This document shows positions 7,691 through 16,257 of a stretch of DNA of 64,000 nucleotides, in pieces; within the stretch, counting starts at the first letter, position 1, and every line of letters begins with the position of its first letter. The notes under the pieces were generated by a model that did no database searches, was not told where the DNA came from, and saw only the letters and a list, made by a program, of their open reading frames with translations. The position numbers were made by a program, and so were the translations under genes. Source of the DNA: Gemmatimonadota bacterium (GTDB taxonomy: Bacteria; Gemmatimonadota; Gemmatimonadetes; Gemmatimonadales; Gemmatimonadaceae); assembly GCA_031127075.1 (NCBI GenBank), contig JARIFA010000003.1, positions 1 to 64,000 of the forward strand, in the 5' to 3' direction.

Positions 7691-9621
7691 GCGCGGCCGG
7701 TCAGACACCGCCATCCGGCGCGCCGTCGCCCGAGACGGCACCGACCGCGCGCTCGGACGCCGCCCCGACGCCAGGGAAGCACGCCACGGGATGGATTCGA
7801 TGGTCCGCCGTGCTGCCGATGGGGGTCCTCCTCGGCGCGATCCTGATCATTGGATGGTGCTTCCTCGACGCTCTCGTGCGGCGTGCGATCGAGGCGGGCG
7901 GGACCGCCGCCGTCGGCGCGAAGGTCGATGTGGCACGGGCGCGGGTCCGCGTGCGCGGCGGGGAGGTCCGCGTCACTGGTCTCGAGGTCACCGACCCTGA
8001 CGCCCCGATGCGGAACCTGGTGGAGGCGGAGGAGATCGTCGTCGATCTCGGGCTCCGCGCCGCCCTCGAAGGCAAGGTCGTCATCGACACGATGGCGGCG
8101 CGCGGGCTCCGCTTCGGCACCCCACGCCGCACCTCCGGCGCGTTGCCTGCACCCGACGGTCCGGTGGCGCCGGAATCGCCCGGCGCGATGCGGCAGGTGG
8201 TTGATGCCTGGCTCGCCGAGGTGCGCGTGCCGTCGCTCGACCTCTCGACCCTCACGCGGACGGTGAACGTCGGCGCGATCTCCGCCGAGAGTCTCGCCAC
8301 CGTGCGCGCCGCGCGGGAGGCGCAGACCTACGCCGACACCGTGGAGGCGCGCTTCACGACGGGGCTCCGTGCCGCCGACCCGCGACCGTCGCTCGACTCC
8401 GCCGAGGCGCTCCTCACTCGGCTCCGGGGCGCCGACCTCCGATCCCTCGGGCTCGCCGGCGCGCGCACCGCGGTGCGTGACATCCGCCGTACGATCGCTG
8501 ACCTGCAGCGGATCGACGATCGGTTCAAGGCGTTCGAGCGCGGGAGCCGCGCATCGATCGATACGCTCGTCCAACGGGTGCGCGCGGTCGGTGCGGCGCG
8601 GACGGGCGACTACGCGTATGCGCGATCGCTCGTCCAGCTCCCGACCGTCGAGATCCCCGCCATCGGCCCTCAGCTCTTCGAGCCGGTCATCGCGGAGAAG
8701 GTCGGCGCCCTGATGTATTGGGTGGAGGTGGCGGAGCGCTACGTGCCGCCGGGGCTCGAGCGGCAGCTCCGTGCCGGCCCGTCTCGGGTGCGGGCCTCGG
8801 GCACCGACGTGCTCTTCCCGGTCGCGACCACCGCGCCGACCTTCCTCGCGCGCGTCGCGGAGCTCTCGCTCGCAATCGGCGGGGCGGAGGCGGCGGCGGG
8901 GAATTATCTCGCGCGGCTCGAGGGCGTGACGACGCAGCCGGCCGTCTATGGTGCGCCGACGACCTTCGAGGTCCGCCGCTCCGCGGCCGCCGTCGGGCCG
9001 CGCGACATCCGCATCCGTGGCTCACTCGACCATCGGGCCGCCCCGGTACGCGACCGGCTCGAGGCGCGGCTCGTCGGCGTCCCGCTGCCGACCCTCCCGC
9101 TTGGCGGCCTCGGGGGGACGGTCGCGCTCGGCGATGGCCTCTCCGTGCTCGAGGTCGCGCGGACCGGGGATCGCTGGGACGGCACGTGGCTCTGGCGGAC
9201 GACGGCAGTGCGCTGGGCCCGCGACACGGTGGCCCACCCGCCGTCGACGAATGCGCGGACGCGCCTCGTGGAGGACGCGCTCTGGCGTGCGCTGGCGCGG
9301 ATCGACTCCGTGGAGATCGAGGCGCGCTTCACCGGCGCGGTGCGCCGGCCGACCTTGACCATCCGCACGAACATCGCCGACGCGGTCGCGGCGGCGCTCG
9401 AGGCGCAGGTGGGCGATGAGGTCCGTCGGGCTGAACGGGAGATCCGCGGGCGCGTCGATGCGCTCGTCGCGGATGCCGAGCGGCGCGTGCGGAGCGAAGC
9501 GGACCGGGTGCGCGGGCAGGCGGAGTCGCGCTTGGCGGAGGAGCGGGCCCGACTCGAGGCGCAACGCGCCGCGTTGGAGCAGCGGCTACGCGAGCTGGTG
9601 CGGATCCCGGGGCTCGGCTGA
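7687..9621 (+). CDS. TIGR03545-family protein, membrane-anchored with AsmA-like start and C-terminal coiled coil
   Basis: 644 residues from a GTG start at 7687 coupled to the preceding TIGR03546 gene. A Pro-rich cytoplasmic tail precedes one transmembrane helix (about residues 38-60, PMGVLLGAILIIGW). The following segment (VRVRGGEVRVTGLEVTDPD) resembles the lipid-transfer AsmA/TamB-type membrane-proximal repeat. The last ~65 residues are a charged heptad-like coiled coil (repeated R-x-E/A patterns). It is large, exported and membrane tethered, and its partner is polytopic, so an envelope role is likely. The reaction, if any, is unknown. Confidence 0.8.
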   Translation: MSAAGQTPPSGAPSPETAPTARSDAAPTPGKHATGWIRWSAVLPMGVLLGAILIIGWCFLDALVRRAIEAGGTAAVGAKVDVARARVRVRGGEVRVTGLEVTDPDAPMRNLVEAEEIVVDLGLRAALEGKVVIDTMAARGLRFGTPRRTSGALPAPDGPVAPESPGAMRQVVDAWLAEVRVPSLDLSTLTRTVNVGAISAESLATVRAAREAQTYADTVEARFTTGLRAADPRPSLDSAEALLTRLRGADLRSLGLAGARTAVRDIRRTIADLQRIDDRFKAFERGSRASIDTLVQRVRAVGAARTGDYAYARSLVQLPTVEIPAIGPQLFEPVIAEKVGALMYWVEVAERYVPPGLERQLRAGPSRVRASGTDVLFPVATTAPTFLARVAELSLAIGGAEAAAGNYLARLEGVTTQPAVYGAPTTFEVRRSAAAVGPRDIRIRGSLDHRAAPVRDRLEARLVGVPLPTLPLGGLGGTVALGDGLSVLEVARTGDRWDGTWLWRTTAVRWARDTVAHPPSTNARTRLVEDALWRALARIDSVEIEARFTGAVRRPTLTIRTNIADAVAAALEAQVGDEVRRAEREIRGRVDALVADAERRVRSEADRVRGQAESRLAEERARLEAQRAALEQRLRELVRIPGLG

Positions 9622-9634
9622 GTGCGGCGCCGCC

Positions 9635-10915
9635 TCAGGGCGGCGTGACCTTCCAGAACGCGATGCCGCTCGCCTGCGGGCCGATGTCGGCGGTGCCGAC
9701 CTTCGTCCGGGCGCGCAGGTCGATGACGTCGACCTTCCCCGGTGCGGCGCCGATCCCCTCGCTCGTCACGAAGGCGTAGCGCGAGTCCGTCGACATCGCG
9801 ACGCCGTGCGCGAGCGTCGTGCTCGAGGGGATCCGGGCCACCGACCGTCCGCTCGCGAGGTCGAAGAGCTCGATCTGCGAGCCCTGTTTGAGGCTCGCCA
9901 CGAGGAGGGTGCCGTCCGGCGTCACGCCGAGGTTGTAGGGGCCGCGGCCGGTGGCGAAGCGGCGCGAGACGCTCCACGTGTCACGGTCAATCTCGAGGAT
10001 CTCATCTCCCTTGTTGCATGCCACGTAGATGCGCTTGCTGTCCGCGCTCGGCTGGGCCCAGGTGGGCGAGCAGGTGGCCGGCGTCATCGCGTGCTGGTGC
10101 CCGGCCATCGCCGGATATCCGACCTCGGCCGGGTCCCCCGTGCGGCCAGCGGAGACGCGACGGGCGCCGTCGATCCACATCCGGAGCATCTCGCCACCGT
10201 CGGCGGGGAGGGGCCCTTCGCGGCCGCGCGCGAGATGGAAACGCCGCGCGACCTGCTGGGTGCGCGTATCGATCTCCACGAGCTCGTCATCCATCATGCA
10301 GGCGCTGTAGTGGAAGCGCCCGTCGGGGGAGAGGCGACTGCCGTGCGGCATCGTGCAGGTGACGATCCGCGCGACCTCTGCGAGGTTCGCGACGTGCACG
10401 ACGGAGACGGACGATGGGACCATGTCGCCGTGCAGGTTGAAGTTCACCGAGTAGGTGTAGCGGCCATCCGGCGTGGCATCGATGGAGGCGGGGAAGGTCC
10501 CGAGGAGGAGACCAGGACCGGCGAGGGTGTCGGGGCCGAGGACGAACTGCCAGTACTTCCCGTCGGGGAAGCCGTGTCCCGTGGTCAGGTGCAGGAAGCG
10601 ACCGTCGGCGGAGATCGCGAGGCCGTGCGGCCCCTCCATCTCCGCGGGGAGCTCGCCGATCGGGATCTCTCGCTCGACCGTCGCCACGCGACCATCGAAG
10701 CGGATGCGGTAGATCTTATCCGCGCTCTCCGCGCCGGCGTAGACGTGGTATGTGGGGCCGGCGGGCGTGGACGCCGTGGCGGGCGCGGAGCTGGCGTTCC
10801 CGGGGCGCGCGGCGGAGACGGGGCGCTGTTGGGCCCCGAGGGGCAGGAGCGTGGGAAGGGCGAGGGCGACGACGAGCGTCCCCGTGGCATTGCGTGCGCT
10901 GCGTCCGACCTGCAT
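9635..10915 (-). CDS. Secreted YVTN/NHL-type beta-propeller protein
   Basis: 426 residues with an N-terminal signal peptide ending at LGAQ. Repeated blade motifs follow, including HGLAISADGRFLHLT, SRLSPDGRFHYSA, YNLGVTPDGTLLVAS and HGVAMSTDSRYAFVT. It is a seven-bladed propeller similar to YVTN-family proteins, usually a binding or scaffold module rather than an enzyme. Histidine- and cysteine-containing loops (GHQHAMTP, VTCTMPHGS) could bind metal, but this is not established. It starts only 48 bp from a divergent gene that also encodes a propeller protein. Confidence 0.8.
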   Translation of the reverse strand: MQVGRSARNATGTLVVALALPTLLPLGAQQRPVSAARPGNASSAPATASTPAGPTYHVYAGAESADKIYRIRFDGRVATVEREIPIGELPAEMEGPHGLAISADGRFLHLTTGHGFPDGKYWQFVLGPDTLAGPGLLLGTFPASIDATPDGRYTYSVNFNLHGDMVPSSVSVVHVANLAEVARIVTCTMPHGSRLSPDGRFHYSACMMDDELVEIDTRTQQVARRFHLARGREGPLPADGGEMLRMWIDGARRVSAGRTGDPAEVGYPAMAGHQHAMTPATCSPTWAQPSADSKRIYVACNKGDEILEIDRDTWSVSRRFATGRGPYNLGVTPDGTLLVASLKQGSQIELFDLASGRSVARIPSSTTLAHGVAMSTDSRYAFVTSEGIGAAPGKVDVIDLRARTKVGTADIGPQASGIAFWKVTPP

Positions 10916-10963
10916 CGTCCCCTCCGACTGAAGGCGTCCTCGACCCTCGACCCCACGACCGCG

Positions 10964-13003
10964 ATGCAGAGTCTAACCGCGCGCCGCCTCGGCGTCACCG
11001 CCGCACTCCTCCTCTCCCTTCCCGCCGGCCTCTGGGCCCAAGGGGCTGGCGACGTCCCCGTGGCGCGGCTCGTCGCGGAGCCGGCGGCGATCGTGCTCAA
11101 GGCCGGGGAGTCGGCGGTGTTCCGCGTACGCGCGTACGCGGCGGACGGCCGCGAGATCCCGAACCCCTTCGTCCGGGTGACGGCGGGGACACGCGCGGTC
11201 CGGTTCTCCGACACGACGGTCACCGCCACCGCGGCGGGCCGCTTCGAGGCGACCGCGACGGCCCAGGGCACGGAGGGGCGTACGGTCACGCTCGCGATCC
11301 CGGTCACCGTCACCTGGCCGGCGCTCACGGCGCTCACCGTCTCGGGCCCCGCCGGGACGCTGTATAGCGGCCTCACCGTGCCCCTCCGGGCGAAGGGGAC
11401 GCACGCGGATGGTTCCGAGCGGCCGAACCTCCTCACCACGTGGGCGAGCGCGAACCCGCGGGTGGCGACGGTGAACCGCTTCGGCGACGTCACCGCCGTC
11501 GCGCCCGGCACGACGACCATCACCGCGACCGCGGAGGGGGCGACCGCGCGGCTCACCCTCACCGTCGTCGCGAATCCGATCGCGCGGCTCGAGATCACCG
11601 TCGCGGAGGCGCAGGTCCGCACCGGCGACGTGGTGCGGCTCACCGCACTGGCCAAGCGGGCGAACGGGAGCGTCGTCGCCGATGCGCCGATCACCTGGAG
11701 CTACACCTACACCCCCGATGATTCGATCGCCCCGGCGGGGATGCCGGGCGGCGCGGGGATCGTCCAGTTCGGCCGCTTCGCCGGCAACTATCCCGGGCGG
11801 TACACGCTGCTCGCGCAGGCGGCCGGCGTGACCGCACAGACGACGCTGCAGGTGACGCCGCGTGACGTCCGGCAGCGGATCCAGGTGACGAGCCGCGGGA
11901 GCATCACCACCTCGCACACCTCCGACCTCTGGCCGTGGACCGGGCGCGATGGGCGCGACTACGTCCTCGTCGGCACCTGGGGCGGGGACGGGTACGCGCT
12001 CGTCTTCGACATCACCGATATGGACCGAATCGTGAAGACCGATTCGGTGAAGGTCGACGCGCGGACGATCAATGACGTGACCGTCTCGCCCGACGGGCGC
12101 TACGGCGTCCTCTCGCGCGAGGGGGCCTCGAACCGGCAGAACGGCGTCGTCATCCTCGACCTCGCCGATCCGGCCCACCCGAAGATCGCGAGCACCTTCA
12201 CGCAGGAGCTCACCGGTGGCGTGCACAACATGTTCGCCACCAACGAGCATCTCTTCGCCGTCTCGGGCGGGGCCAAATACGTCATCATCGACGTGAAGGA
12301 CATCTATCAGCCGCGGTACGTCAGCGAGTACCGCCATCCGAACGCGCGACTGCACGATCTCTGGGTGCGCGACGGCATCGCCTACTCGGCGCAGGGTGGC
12401 GTCGGCGTCGTGGTCGTCGACGTGGGGAACGGGAAGTACGGCGGCACCATCGAGCAGCCGAAGCTGATCACCACGTATCCGGTGAACTCTGGCCACGAGA
12501 TCTATCCGTACGTGCAGCAGCGGACCGGCCGGACGTACCTGTTCATCGGCGACGAGGAGATGAGCCGGCGCGGGCGCACCTGGGAGGGGACCGGCTACTC
12601 GCTCTCGGGCCCCGACGGGAAGCCGCCGCGGAACGGGATCGCGCAGACCTCCGGGGGCTACACCCATATCGTGGACTTCACCGACCCGATGCGGCCGATG
12701 GCGGTGGGGCGCTATCACCTCGAGGACTACGGCGCGCACGACATCATCGTCGAGGATGATGTGCTCTACCAGGCGTACTACGACGGCGGCGTGCGCGTCG
12801 TGGACGTCTCCGGTGAGCTGTTGGGGAACCTCTACGACCAGAACCGCGAGATCGCGGTCTTCAAGCCGTACGACCCGGACGCCTACACGCCGAACGCCCC
12901 GTTCGTGATGAACGCGATGCCGTGGAAGGGGCGCGTCCTCTTCACGGACTTCAACTCGGGGCTCTGGGCGGCGAAGTTGCTCCCGAAGCCGCCGGTCCCC
13001 TGA
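10964..13003 (+). CDS. Exported Ig-like (BIG2) / LVIVD-repeat beta-propeller protein
   Basis: 679 residues. The signal peptide ends at LWAQ near residue 26. Residues about 33-300 hold three bacterial Ig-like domains; the second has the BIG2 signature WASANPRVATVNRFGDVTAVAPGTTTI. The rest is an LVIVD-type propeller with recurrent VVDV, FDITDMD, VVILDLADPAHPKI and HIVDFTDPMRPMAVG motifs. The ATG at 10964 is chosen because it opens directly into the signal peptide. It is probably a cell-surface binding protein. The same architecture recurs in the lipoprotein at 42556-44526, suggesting a lineage-expanded family. Confidence 0.82.
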   Translation: MQSLTARRLGVTAALLLSLPAGLWAQGAGDVPVARLVAEPAAIVLKAGESAVFRVRAYAADGREIPNPFVRVTAGTRAVRFSDTTVTATAAGRFEATATAQGTEGRTVTLAIPVTVTWPALTALTVSGPAGTLYSGLTVPLRAKGTHADGSERPNLLTTWASANPRVATVNRFGDVTAVAPGTTTITATAEGATARLTLTVVANPIARLEITVAEAQVRTGDVVRLTALAKRANGSVVADAPITWSYTYTPDDSIAPAGMPGGAGIVQFGRFAGNYPGRYTLLAQAAGVTAQTTLQVTPRDVRQRIQVTSRGSITTSHTSDLWPWTGRDGRDYVLVGTWGGDGYALVFDITDMDRIVKTDSVKVDARTINDVTVSPDGRYGVLSREGASNRQNGVVILDLADPAHPKIASTFTQELTGGVHNMFATNEHLFAVSGGAKYVIIDVKDIYQPRYVSEYRHPNARLHDLWVRDGIAYSAQGGVGVVVVDVGNGKYGGTIEQPKLITTYPVNSGHEIYPYVQQRTGRTYLFIGDEEMSRRGRTWEGTGYSLSGPDGKPPRNGIAQTSGGYTHIVDFTDPMRPMAVGRYHLEDYGAHDIIVEDDVLYQAYYDGGVRVVDVSGELLGNLYDQNREIAVFKPYDPDAYTPNAPFVMNAMPWKGRVLFTDFNSGLWAAKLLPKPPVP

Positions 13004-13024
13004 TGGGGACCGGCGGCCGCCGTT

Positions 13025-13072
13025 CCGACGCCCGCTCCGACGCCCGCTCTGACTCCCGCTCCCACGCCCCCG
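13025..13072 (+). repeat. Four tandem 12-bp units abutting a start codon
   Basis: Units of CCGACGCCCGCT occupy 13025-13036 and 13037-13048 (identical), 13049-13060 (two changes) and 13061-13072 (diverged). They end at the base before the ATG at 13073 and are in frame with it, reading Pro-Thr-Pro-Ala repeats. They take the place where a Shine-Dalgarno would be expected. Confidence 0.8.
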
Positions 13073-13900
13073 ATGGACGCTCTGATCGCTTACTTCGCCG
13101 GCATCCCCTCCAGTCACCGCGCCCTGATCCTCGCCGGTGGGATCGCCCTCTTCTGGCTCTGGGAGACCGCCGAGCCGCTCCTCCGGTCCGACTACCGGAA
13201 GGGGCGGCATGCGCTCGTGAACCTCTTCTTCACCGGCACGACGATCATCGTGAACTTCCTCCTCGCCTTCCTGCTCCTCCGCGCGTCGGAGTGGGCCGTG
13301 GCGCGCGAGGTGGGGGTGCTCTTCCTGTGGCCGGGGCTCCCGATCGTGGTCCAGCTTTTGGTCGGCCTGCTCATCCTCGACCTCGTCTCGGCGTGGGTCG
13401 CGCACTGGGTGCAGCACAAGACGCCGATGCTGTGGCGGCTCCATCTCGTGCATCACTCGGATCGGCACGTCGACACCACGACGGCCAACCGGCATCACCC
13501 TGGCGAGAGCGTCGTCCGGTTCGGCTTCACGCTGGCCGCGGTCGTCCTGACCGGCGCGCCGATGTGGATGGTCTTCCTGTATCAGTCGCTGAGCGTGGTG
13601 CTCAGTCAGTTCAACCACGCCAACATCGCGTTGCCCGCCGCGCTCGACCGGGCGATCAGCTGGGTGCTCGTCTCGCCCGACATGCACAAGGTCCACCATC
13701 ACTACGTGCTGCCGCACACCGACTCGAACTACGGCAACCTGTTCTCCGTGTGGGATCGGCTCTTCGGGACCTTCCGGACAATCGACCGGGCGCAGCTGAC
13801 GTACGGGATCGATACGCATCTCGCGGACGCCGAGCACGCGAGTGTCGGCGCCCTGCTGACGATGCCGCTGCGGAAGGGGACGCGCCGGCTGGTGGATTGA
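13073..13900 (+). CDS. Sterol desaturase / fatty-acid hydroxylase superfamily membrane protein
   Basis: 275 residues with four hydrophobic segments. The di-iron histidine clusters are typical: HWVQHK (near residue 116), HLVHHSD (near 125-131), NRHHP, and HKVHHHY near residue 205. The enzyme should be an integral inner-membrane, O2-dependent C-H hydroxylase or desaturase acting on a lipid. The C-terminal region (NLFSVWDRLFGTF) is also typical of the family. It follows the LVIVD gene in the same frame after a single TGA. A Pro-Thr-Ala coding-like repeat precedes the ATG and no Shine-Dalgarno is visible. Confidence 0.88.
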   Translation: MDALIAYFAGIPSSHRALILAGGIALFWLWETAEPLLRSDYRKGRHALVNLFFTGTTIIVNFLLAFLLLRASEWAVAREVGVLFLWPGLPIVVQLLVGLLILDLVSAWVAHWVQHKTPMLWRLHLVHHSDRHVDTTTANRHHPGESVVRFGFTLAAVVLTGAPMWMVFLYQSLSVVLSQFNHANIALPAALDRAISWVLVSPDMHKVHHHYVLPHTDSNYGNLFSVWDRLFGTFRTIDRAQLTYGIDTHLADAEHASVGALLTMPLRKGTRRLVD

Positions 13901-13904
13901 CCGC

Positions 13905-15725
13905 CTACTGGGCGATCGCGACGCCGTCGCGGCGCGGGTCCGCGGCGCCGATGCGCCGCCCGTCCGGCCGCACGAGGATGGTGTGCACCCCGCCGAACTG
14001 GATGTCGGCGACGCGGCTCACGGGCTTGTAGCCCCGCGCGACGAGGGTGGCGTAGACCTCGCTCCCGAACCCGGGCTCCACCTCGACCTCGCGCCGCGTC
14101 GGCGACGACAGGATGCGCGGTCCTGCCAGCGCCGTCGCTGGGTCCTCACCGAAAGCGAGCATCCGGATCGTCACCTGCGCCACGGCCGGCTGGATGTACT
14201 GCGATCCCGCGGCGCCGACCACGAGCCGCACCGCGCGGCCGTCGAGGATGAGCGTCGGCGCGATCGTCGAGTTCGTGAACCGGTTGGGGCCGCGTGTGCG
14301 CGCGGTGAGATTCGCCCCGGATGAGTTGAGGAAGAAGCCGCTGGTGTAGACGCCCGAGCCGAAGAGCACGCCGACGGTGGTCGTCGCCGAGACCGCATTG
14401 CCCGCGGCATCGACCACGGCGAGGTGCGAGGTGTGGCTCCCGGCGTACGCGGCGAGCGGGGCGGCCACGTCGGGCTCTGGCTCTGGTGGCGCGACGGCGG
14501 CGGAGCGCGTCGCGACCGGCGTCGGATAGGCCGCGCACGAGGTCGGCGCCGCATCGGCCTCGAAGGCCCAGGGGTCCCCCGCCCGGACGGTGTCGGCCGC
14601 GGCCCCGGACACCCCGTTCGCCCGCAGTCGAGCGTACGTCGCGCTCGCGAGGCCCCGGATGGGCACCGGCATCACGTTCGGGTCCCCGTGCCACGCCGCG
14701 TCGGCGTTCGCCGCGCGGATGATCCCCGCCATCGTCGCCACGGCGTCGCCGTGTTCGGTGAAGCCGTCGGCGCGCGTGAGCCCGACCGTCTCCGCCATCG
14801 TGAGCATCTGCACGACCGGCACGCCGCCGGTCGGCGGCGGCGCCGAGAGCACCGTGAGCCCTCGCCACGGGATGCAGACCGGTGCGGGCGTCGTCAGCGT
14901 GTAGGCCTCGACATCGCGCACGGTGATCAAGCCGCCGCGCGCCCGCACCGCCGCCGAGAGCCGGTCGGCCACGGAGCCACGATAAAACGCGTCACGCCCC
15001 TCGGTCGCGATCCGCTCGAGGGTCGCGGCGAGCTCGGGCTGCACGAGCCGTTCGCCCGGGAGCAGGGGCTCGCCGCCGGGGAGGAAGCGGCTCGCCGCGG
15101 CGGGGTCCTCGAGGAGCCTGGCGCGTGCACTCGCGATGGTGCGCGCGAGCAGCGGCGTGACGACGAATCCGTCGCGCGCGAGCCGGATCGCCGGCGCCAT
15201 CACGCGGGCCAACGGCAGGACGCCGAAGCGCCGATGCGTCTCGAGCAGCCCGGCGACCATCCCCGGCACCGCCGCCGCGCGCCCGGCTCGCCGACCTGCG
15301 GGCGTCGTATCCTGGACCCCCCAGAGGGAGTCCGCGCCGGTCCGTGGATAGAACGAGAGATGTTCGGCGCGTCCCTCCGTGGCGTCATAGTAGGTGAGGG
15401 CGCCGCCGCCACCGAGGCCGGTCTGCGACACATCCGTCACGCTGAGCGCGAAGGCCGTCGCGACGGCCGCGTCGGCCGCGTTGCCCCCCGCACGGAGGAT
15501 CTCGACGCCCGCCGCCGCGGCATCAGGCTGCGAGGCCGCCACCATCCCCTGGGCCCCTTCGGCGCGCTTGCCGCTCATCGCCGCGATCGCGCCCGGCGGC
15601 GGGCTCGTCGCGGGCTGACAGCCGATGGCGACGAGCGCTAGGAGGGCGAGGGGGGCGCGCGCGCGGGCCGTGATCGACCGCGTCGGGCGCCGGGATGATT
15701 CGGAACGGTGAGAACCGGGGCGCAT
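13905..15725 (-). CDS. Gamma-glutamyltransferase-family lipoprotein
   Basis: 606 residues from the ATG at 15725; a GTG 33 bp upstream is less convincing. The N-terminus is an Arg-rich stretch, hydrophobic core and AIGC lipobox, so the protein is probably a lipoprotein. The GGT fold shows MVAASQPDAAAAGVEIL, GGNAADAAVATAF and QTGLGGGG early on. The autocleavage region is SHTSHLAVVDAAGNAVSAT, whose TSHL Thr is the expected new N-terminal nucleophile. SSGAN and NSTIAPTLIL follow. The family transfers or hydrolyses gamma-glutamyl bonds of glutathione. It is convergent with the desaturase gene, with 4 bp between stops. Confidence 0.87.
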   Translation of the reverse strand: MRPGSHRSESSRRPTRSITARARAPLALLALVAIGCQPATSPPPGAIAAMSGKRAEGAQGMVAASQPDAAAAGVEILRAGGNAADAAVATAFALSVTDVSQTGLGGGGALTYYDATEGRAEHLSFYPRTGADSLWGVQDTTPAGRRAGRAAAVPGMVAGLLETHRRFGVLPLARVMAPAIRLARDGFVVTPLLARTIASARARLLEDPAAASRFLPGGEPLLPGERLVQPELAATLERIATEGRDAFYRGSVADRLSAAVRARGGLITVRDVEAYTLTTPAPVCIPWRGLTVLSAPPPTGGVPVVQMLTMAETVGLTRADGFTEHGDAVATMAGIIRAANADAAWHGDPNVMPVPIRGLASATYARLRANGVSGAAADTVRAGDPWAFEADAAPTSCAAYPTPVATRSAAVAPPEPEPDVAAPLAAYAGSHTSHLAVVDAAGNAVSATTTVGVLFGSGVYTSGFFLNSSGANLTARTRGPNRFTNSTIAPTLILDGRAVRLVVGAAGSQYIQPAVAQVTIRMLAFGEDPATALAGPRILSSPTRREVEVEPGFGSEVYATLVARGYKPVSRVADIQFGGVHTILVRPDGRRIGAADPRRDGVAIAQ

Positions 15726-15767
15726 ACCCCGAACGCTAGCGCGTCGGGGGCCGTTCACAAGCCGCGG

Positions 15768-16232
15768 TCAGTCGGTCCGCGAGCGGCGTGGGAAGACGAG
15801 GACCTTCCGGTCGAGCTGCCGGTTGGCGAGCGCGCCCACGACATCCGACGTCGAGACGATGCCGACGAGCCGGGCTCCGTCCAGCACCGGGAGCCGATGC
15901 AACCCGTCCCGGCTCATGATGTCCGCGGCCAGCGGGACCGTCAGATCCGGGGGCACCGTCCGCAGCGGGGTCCGCGACATCGCCTCCTCCACTGTGTGAT
16001 CGTCGAGGATGCCGCGCGCCGTCCGGTCGCGCACCTCGTCCGGCTCGGCCGGGAGCGAGGCCATGAAGTCGAGGAGATCACTCGCACTCACCATCCCGAC
16101 CAGTTCCCCGTGCAGCATCACCGGCGCCCCGCCGACCCCCTCGGCCACGAGCACCTCGGCGGCCTCGCGGATGCTGATGTCGGGGTCGAAGGTGACGACC
16201 GGCGCCGTCATGATGTCGCGAAGTGTGACCAT
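15768..16232 (-). CDS. CBS-domain-pair protein
   Basis: 154 residues starting at MVTLRDIMT and consisting of two CBS domains. The first spans about residues 8-65 (VTFDPDISIREAAEVLV, VGMVSASDLLDF) and the second about 85-140 (PDLTVPLAADIMSRDGLHRLPVL, VGIVSTSDVV). Stand-alone pairs of this type bind adenosine nucleotides and act as energy or stress sensors; the ligand cannot be told here. It lies 25 bp downstream of the baeRF gene on the same strand, probably in one transcript. Confidence 0.85.
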   Translation of the reverse strand: MVTLRDIMTAPVVTFDPDISIREAAEVLVAEGVGGAPVMLHGELVGMVSASDLLDFMASLPAEPDEVRDRTARGILDDHTVEEAMSRTPLRTVPPDLTVPLAADIMSRDGLHRLPVLDGARLVGIVSTSDVVGALANRQLDRKVLVFPRRSRTD

Positions 16233-16257
16233 CGGAATCTCTGGAGTGGGGGAGGGT

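Noticed and set aside
9416-10963. N-terminal extension of the Ig/LVIVD protein by ~516 codons
   Set aside because: It is antisense to the propeller gene at 9635-10915, and a clear signal peptide begins at the ATG at 10964.
10973-13837. A 954-codon minus-strand frame opposite the LVIVD and desaturase genes
   Set aside because: Arg/Asp/Val-rich shadow of third-position GC in the real genes; no domain and no start context.
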